Part shown: positions 62,737 through 64,000 of the stretch, piece after piece
Position numbering within the stretch: the stretch's first letter is position 1
Layout: each line of letters starts with the position of its first letter
From: Perca fluviatilis
Taxonomy: Eukaryota > Chordata > Actinopteri > Perciformes > Percidae
NCBI RefSeq assembly: GCF_010015445.1
Contig: NC_053118.1
Coordinates: 11,810,437-11,874,436, forward strand
Direction: 5' to 3'
Length of the DNA: 64,000 nt
The notes under the pieces: generated by a model
Seen by the model: only the letters and a program-made list of their open reading frames with translations
What the model was told of the DNA's origin: nothing
Database searches by the model: none
Position numbers and translations under genes: made by a program

Positions 62737-64000
62737 GTAAGCACAGATGACCAAACTATGGAGGCATGTGACCACCAGCTCATGGCTATATTTCAATCAG
62801 CACCGTTACTCCCACCTCCTACGCTTCCTGCTCCACGCTCCCCGGTTTTTTTTCCTCCATGCAGAGGAGGTGGAGGAATGAGCGAGATCAGACCACACAT
62901 ACAGATCCACCCTCCACCCCCAGCCTCCAGTCCCCCCGCCATCTGTGCATGTCCCTCCGCCCGCAACGCAACAACAAGGCCCTGAACCTCCGCCGAGGAG
63001 TCAATCCATCACTGGAGAAGGAGAGAAAAAGACAGAGAAAGGAAGTAAAGGGAGAGAGGGAAAGAGGGTGAGGGGTAAGAGGGGTGTGGTGGGGGATGAA
63101 GAAGGAGAGGTGAGGAAAAGCGAAAGTGAGATGCCATGAAACTTAATCACAGAAAGGGTCGTGTCGGGCAGAGGAGGGGAACAGATTAAATTAGCATAGC
63201 ATTAGATATGGAAAATGATCTCTGTCAAAATCATCCGCTGCACAATTATAATATGTTAATTACTTATTTCATTAAGGAAGTTTATTATGGCCTCGCAGAT
63301 GAAATCATGCAGGCCAAAGACACCTGGAGGAAAAGCAGTGATGCCTGAATCTCTGAATCTCTCGCTCTCTCTCGTCACTCTCGAGTCTCATCTGCCTCTC
63401 TCACCCCCACCCCACCCCTTCCTCATTCCTTCACTCTCCTCTCTTTGTTCCTCACTACATCACTCACAGTGTCACACTTTCAAACACAATGTTTAATAAT
63501 CCCTACGATCGCTGTAGGAGTGTTATATTAACGACTAGAGAAGAGATTTGATGTTTACCCCTCTGTCTCCTGTCTCATGTGGTCCATCAGTAAAAACAGA
63601 GTATAAATAGTCTGGATCTGGAAGTGTGCAGTAACACAGACGCATGGACACTGTGCAAACACCTGCACAGTCAGGTTTACGTGAAGTCTTTTCACTTTAG
63701 ATGCGAGCTGGGTTTCCACTTAAGTGTCATTTTATATTTGTTTGTTTTCGCAAATTGCGAGTTTAATGGTCTCAGTAATATTCAGTTAGCTTTCCACAGA
63801 TGATTTCTGATGTTTCTTTATGTTTAAAATGGTTTAATATGTAAAGAAAACGTGGCTTTTAGGTGACAAACATTACGTGTCTCTATAGAGCAAGAACCCC
63901 TTTGCCCAATATGTATTAAATATTGTAAGGTCAGTGGTTGCGTTTCTATTCATTCATGAAGCCAATTTATTGACTCCCAACCCAAGGGATGAAAACACAC
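62737..64000. other. Unique DNA to window end
   Basis: A second acceptor-like site, TTTTCCTCCATGCAG, lies at about 62850-62864, followed by proline-rich frames that are not recognised. Purine-rich at 63010-63125. A TATA-like TATAAATAG is at 63602-63610, with no supported gene start. No transposon. Confidence 0.4.

Noticed and set aside
62865..63139. Proline-rich and lysine-rich frames as a further exon of the 62641 candidate
   Set aside because: An acceptor-like site precedes them, but three overlapping frames are open, one begins after an internal stop, and the end is purine-rich simple sequence.

Overview
The window reads as teleost nuclear DNA, most likely from a perch-like or other percomorph fish. 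The basis is family-level recognition of its interspersed repeats: TTAA-flanked MITEs, hAT-type elements ending in TAGGGCTG or similar, Tc1-type palindromic MITEs beginning CAGTRCAGGCCAAAAG, and tRNA-derived SINEs. Very long CA/GT and GA/TC arrays also fit. Repeat names come from memory and could not be searched. There is nothing bacterial here: no operons or ribosome binding sites, and the long open frames are mostly dinucleotide arrays read as protein.

No complete protein-coding gene can be supported. The best coding candidate is a 96-nt, phase 0/0 segment with AG and GT boundaries at 62641-62736 (+). A weaker candidate is a 38-nt non-coding micro-exon at 16040-16077 (+). The rest looks intergenic or intronic. 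Several repeat-poor stretches (7041-8480, 9653-10770, 17100-18360, 49900-50480, 51600-51790, 53140-53310) have the look of regulatory DNA, but conservation cannot be tested from one sequence.

Layout: 1-10.8 kb is mostly unique sequence with one SINE, one MITE fragment and a strongly G-depleted A-rich tract (3.39-4.2 kb). From 10.8 to 31.2 kb transposon debris is dense and repeatedly nested: a repeat split by a Tc1-type MITE, a TA-flanked MITE split by a hAT element, a 'gtcaaatttgaccc' MITE split by an element with a 9-10 bp target duplication, and a long-TIR element split by a hAT element. A 92-bp minisatellite lies at 24.37-24.6 kb. From 31.2 to 44 kb the sequence is largely unique with many simple repeats and a MITE holding a near-perfect 46-bp-arm hairpin (38187-38290). 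Two MITEs sit nearly back to back at 44.47-45.69 kb. From 46.7 to 53.5 kb microsatellites are exceptionally long and frequent. From 54 to 60.1 kb transposons dominate again, with a relic Myb/SANT-like exon and a three-layer hAT nest with target duplications on two layers. The last 4 kb is mostly unique and holds the exon candidate.

Because of the nesting, relative insertion ages can be read directly from the order of layers. No new biological system in the sense of interacting genes was found. The most informative objects are the nested transposons, the hairpin MITE, the Myb/SANT relic, the exon candidate and an RFX-type X-box.
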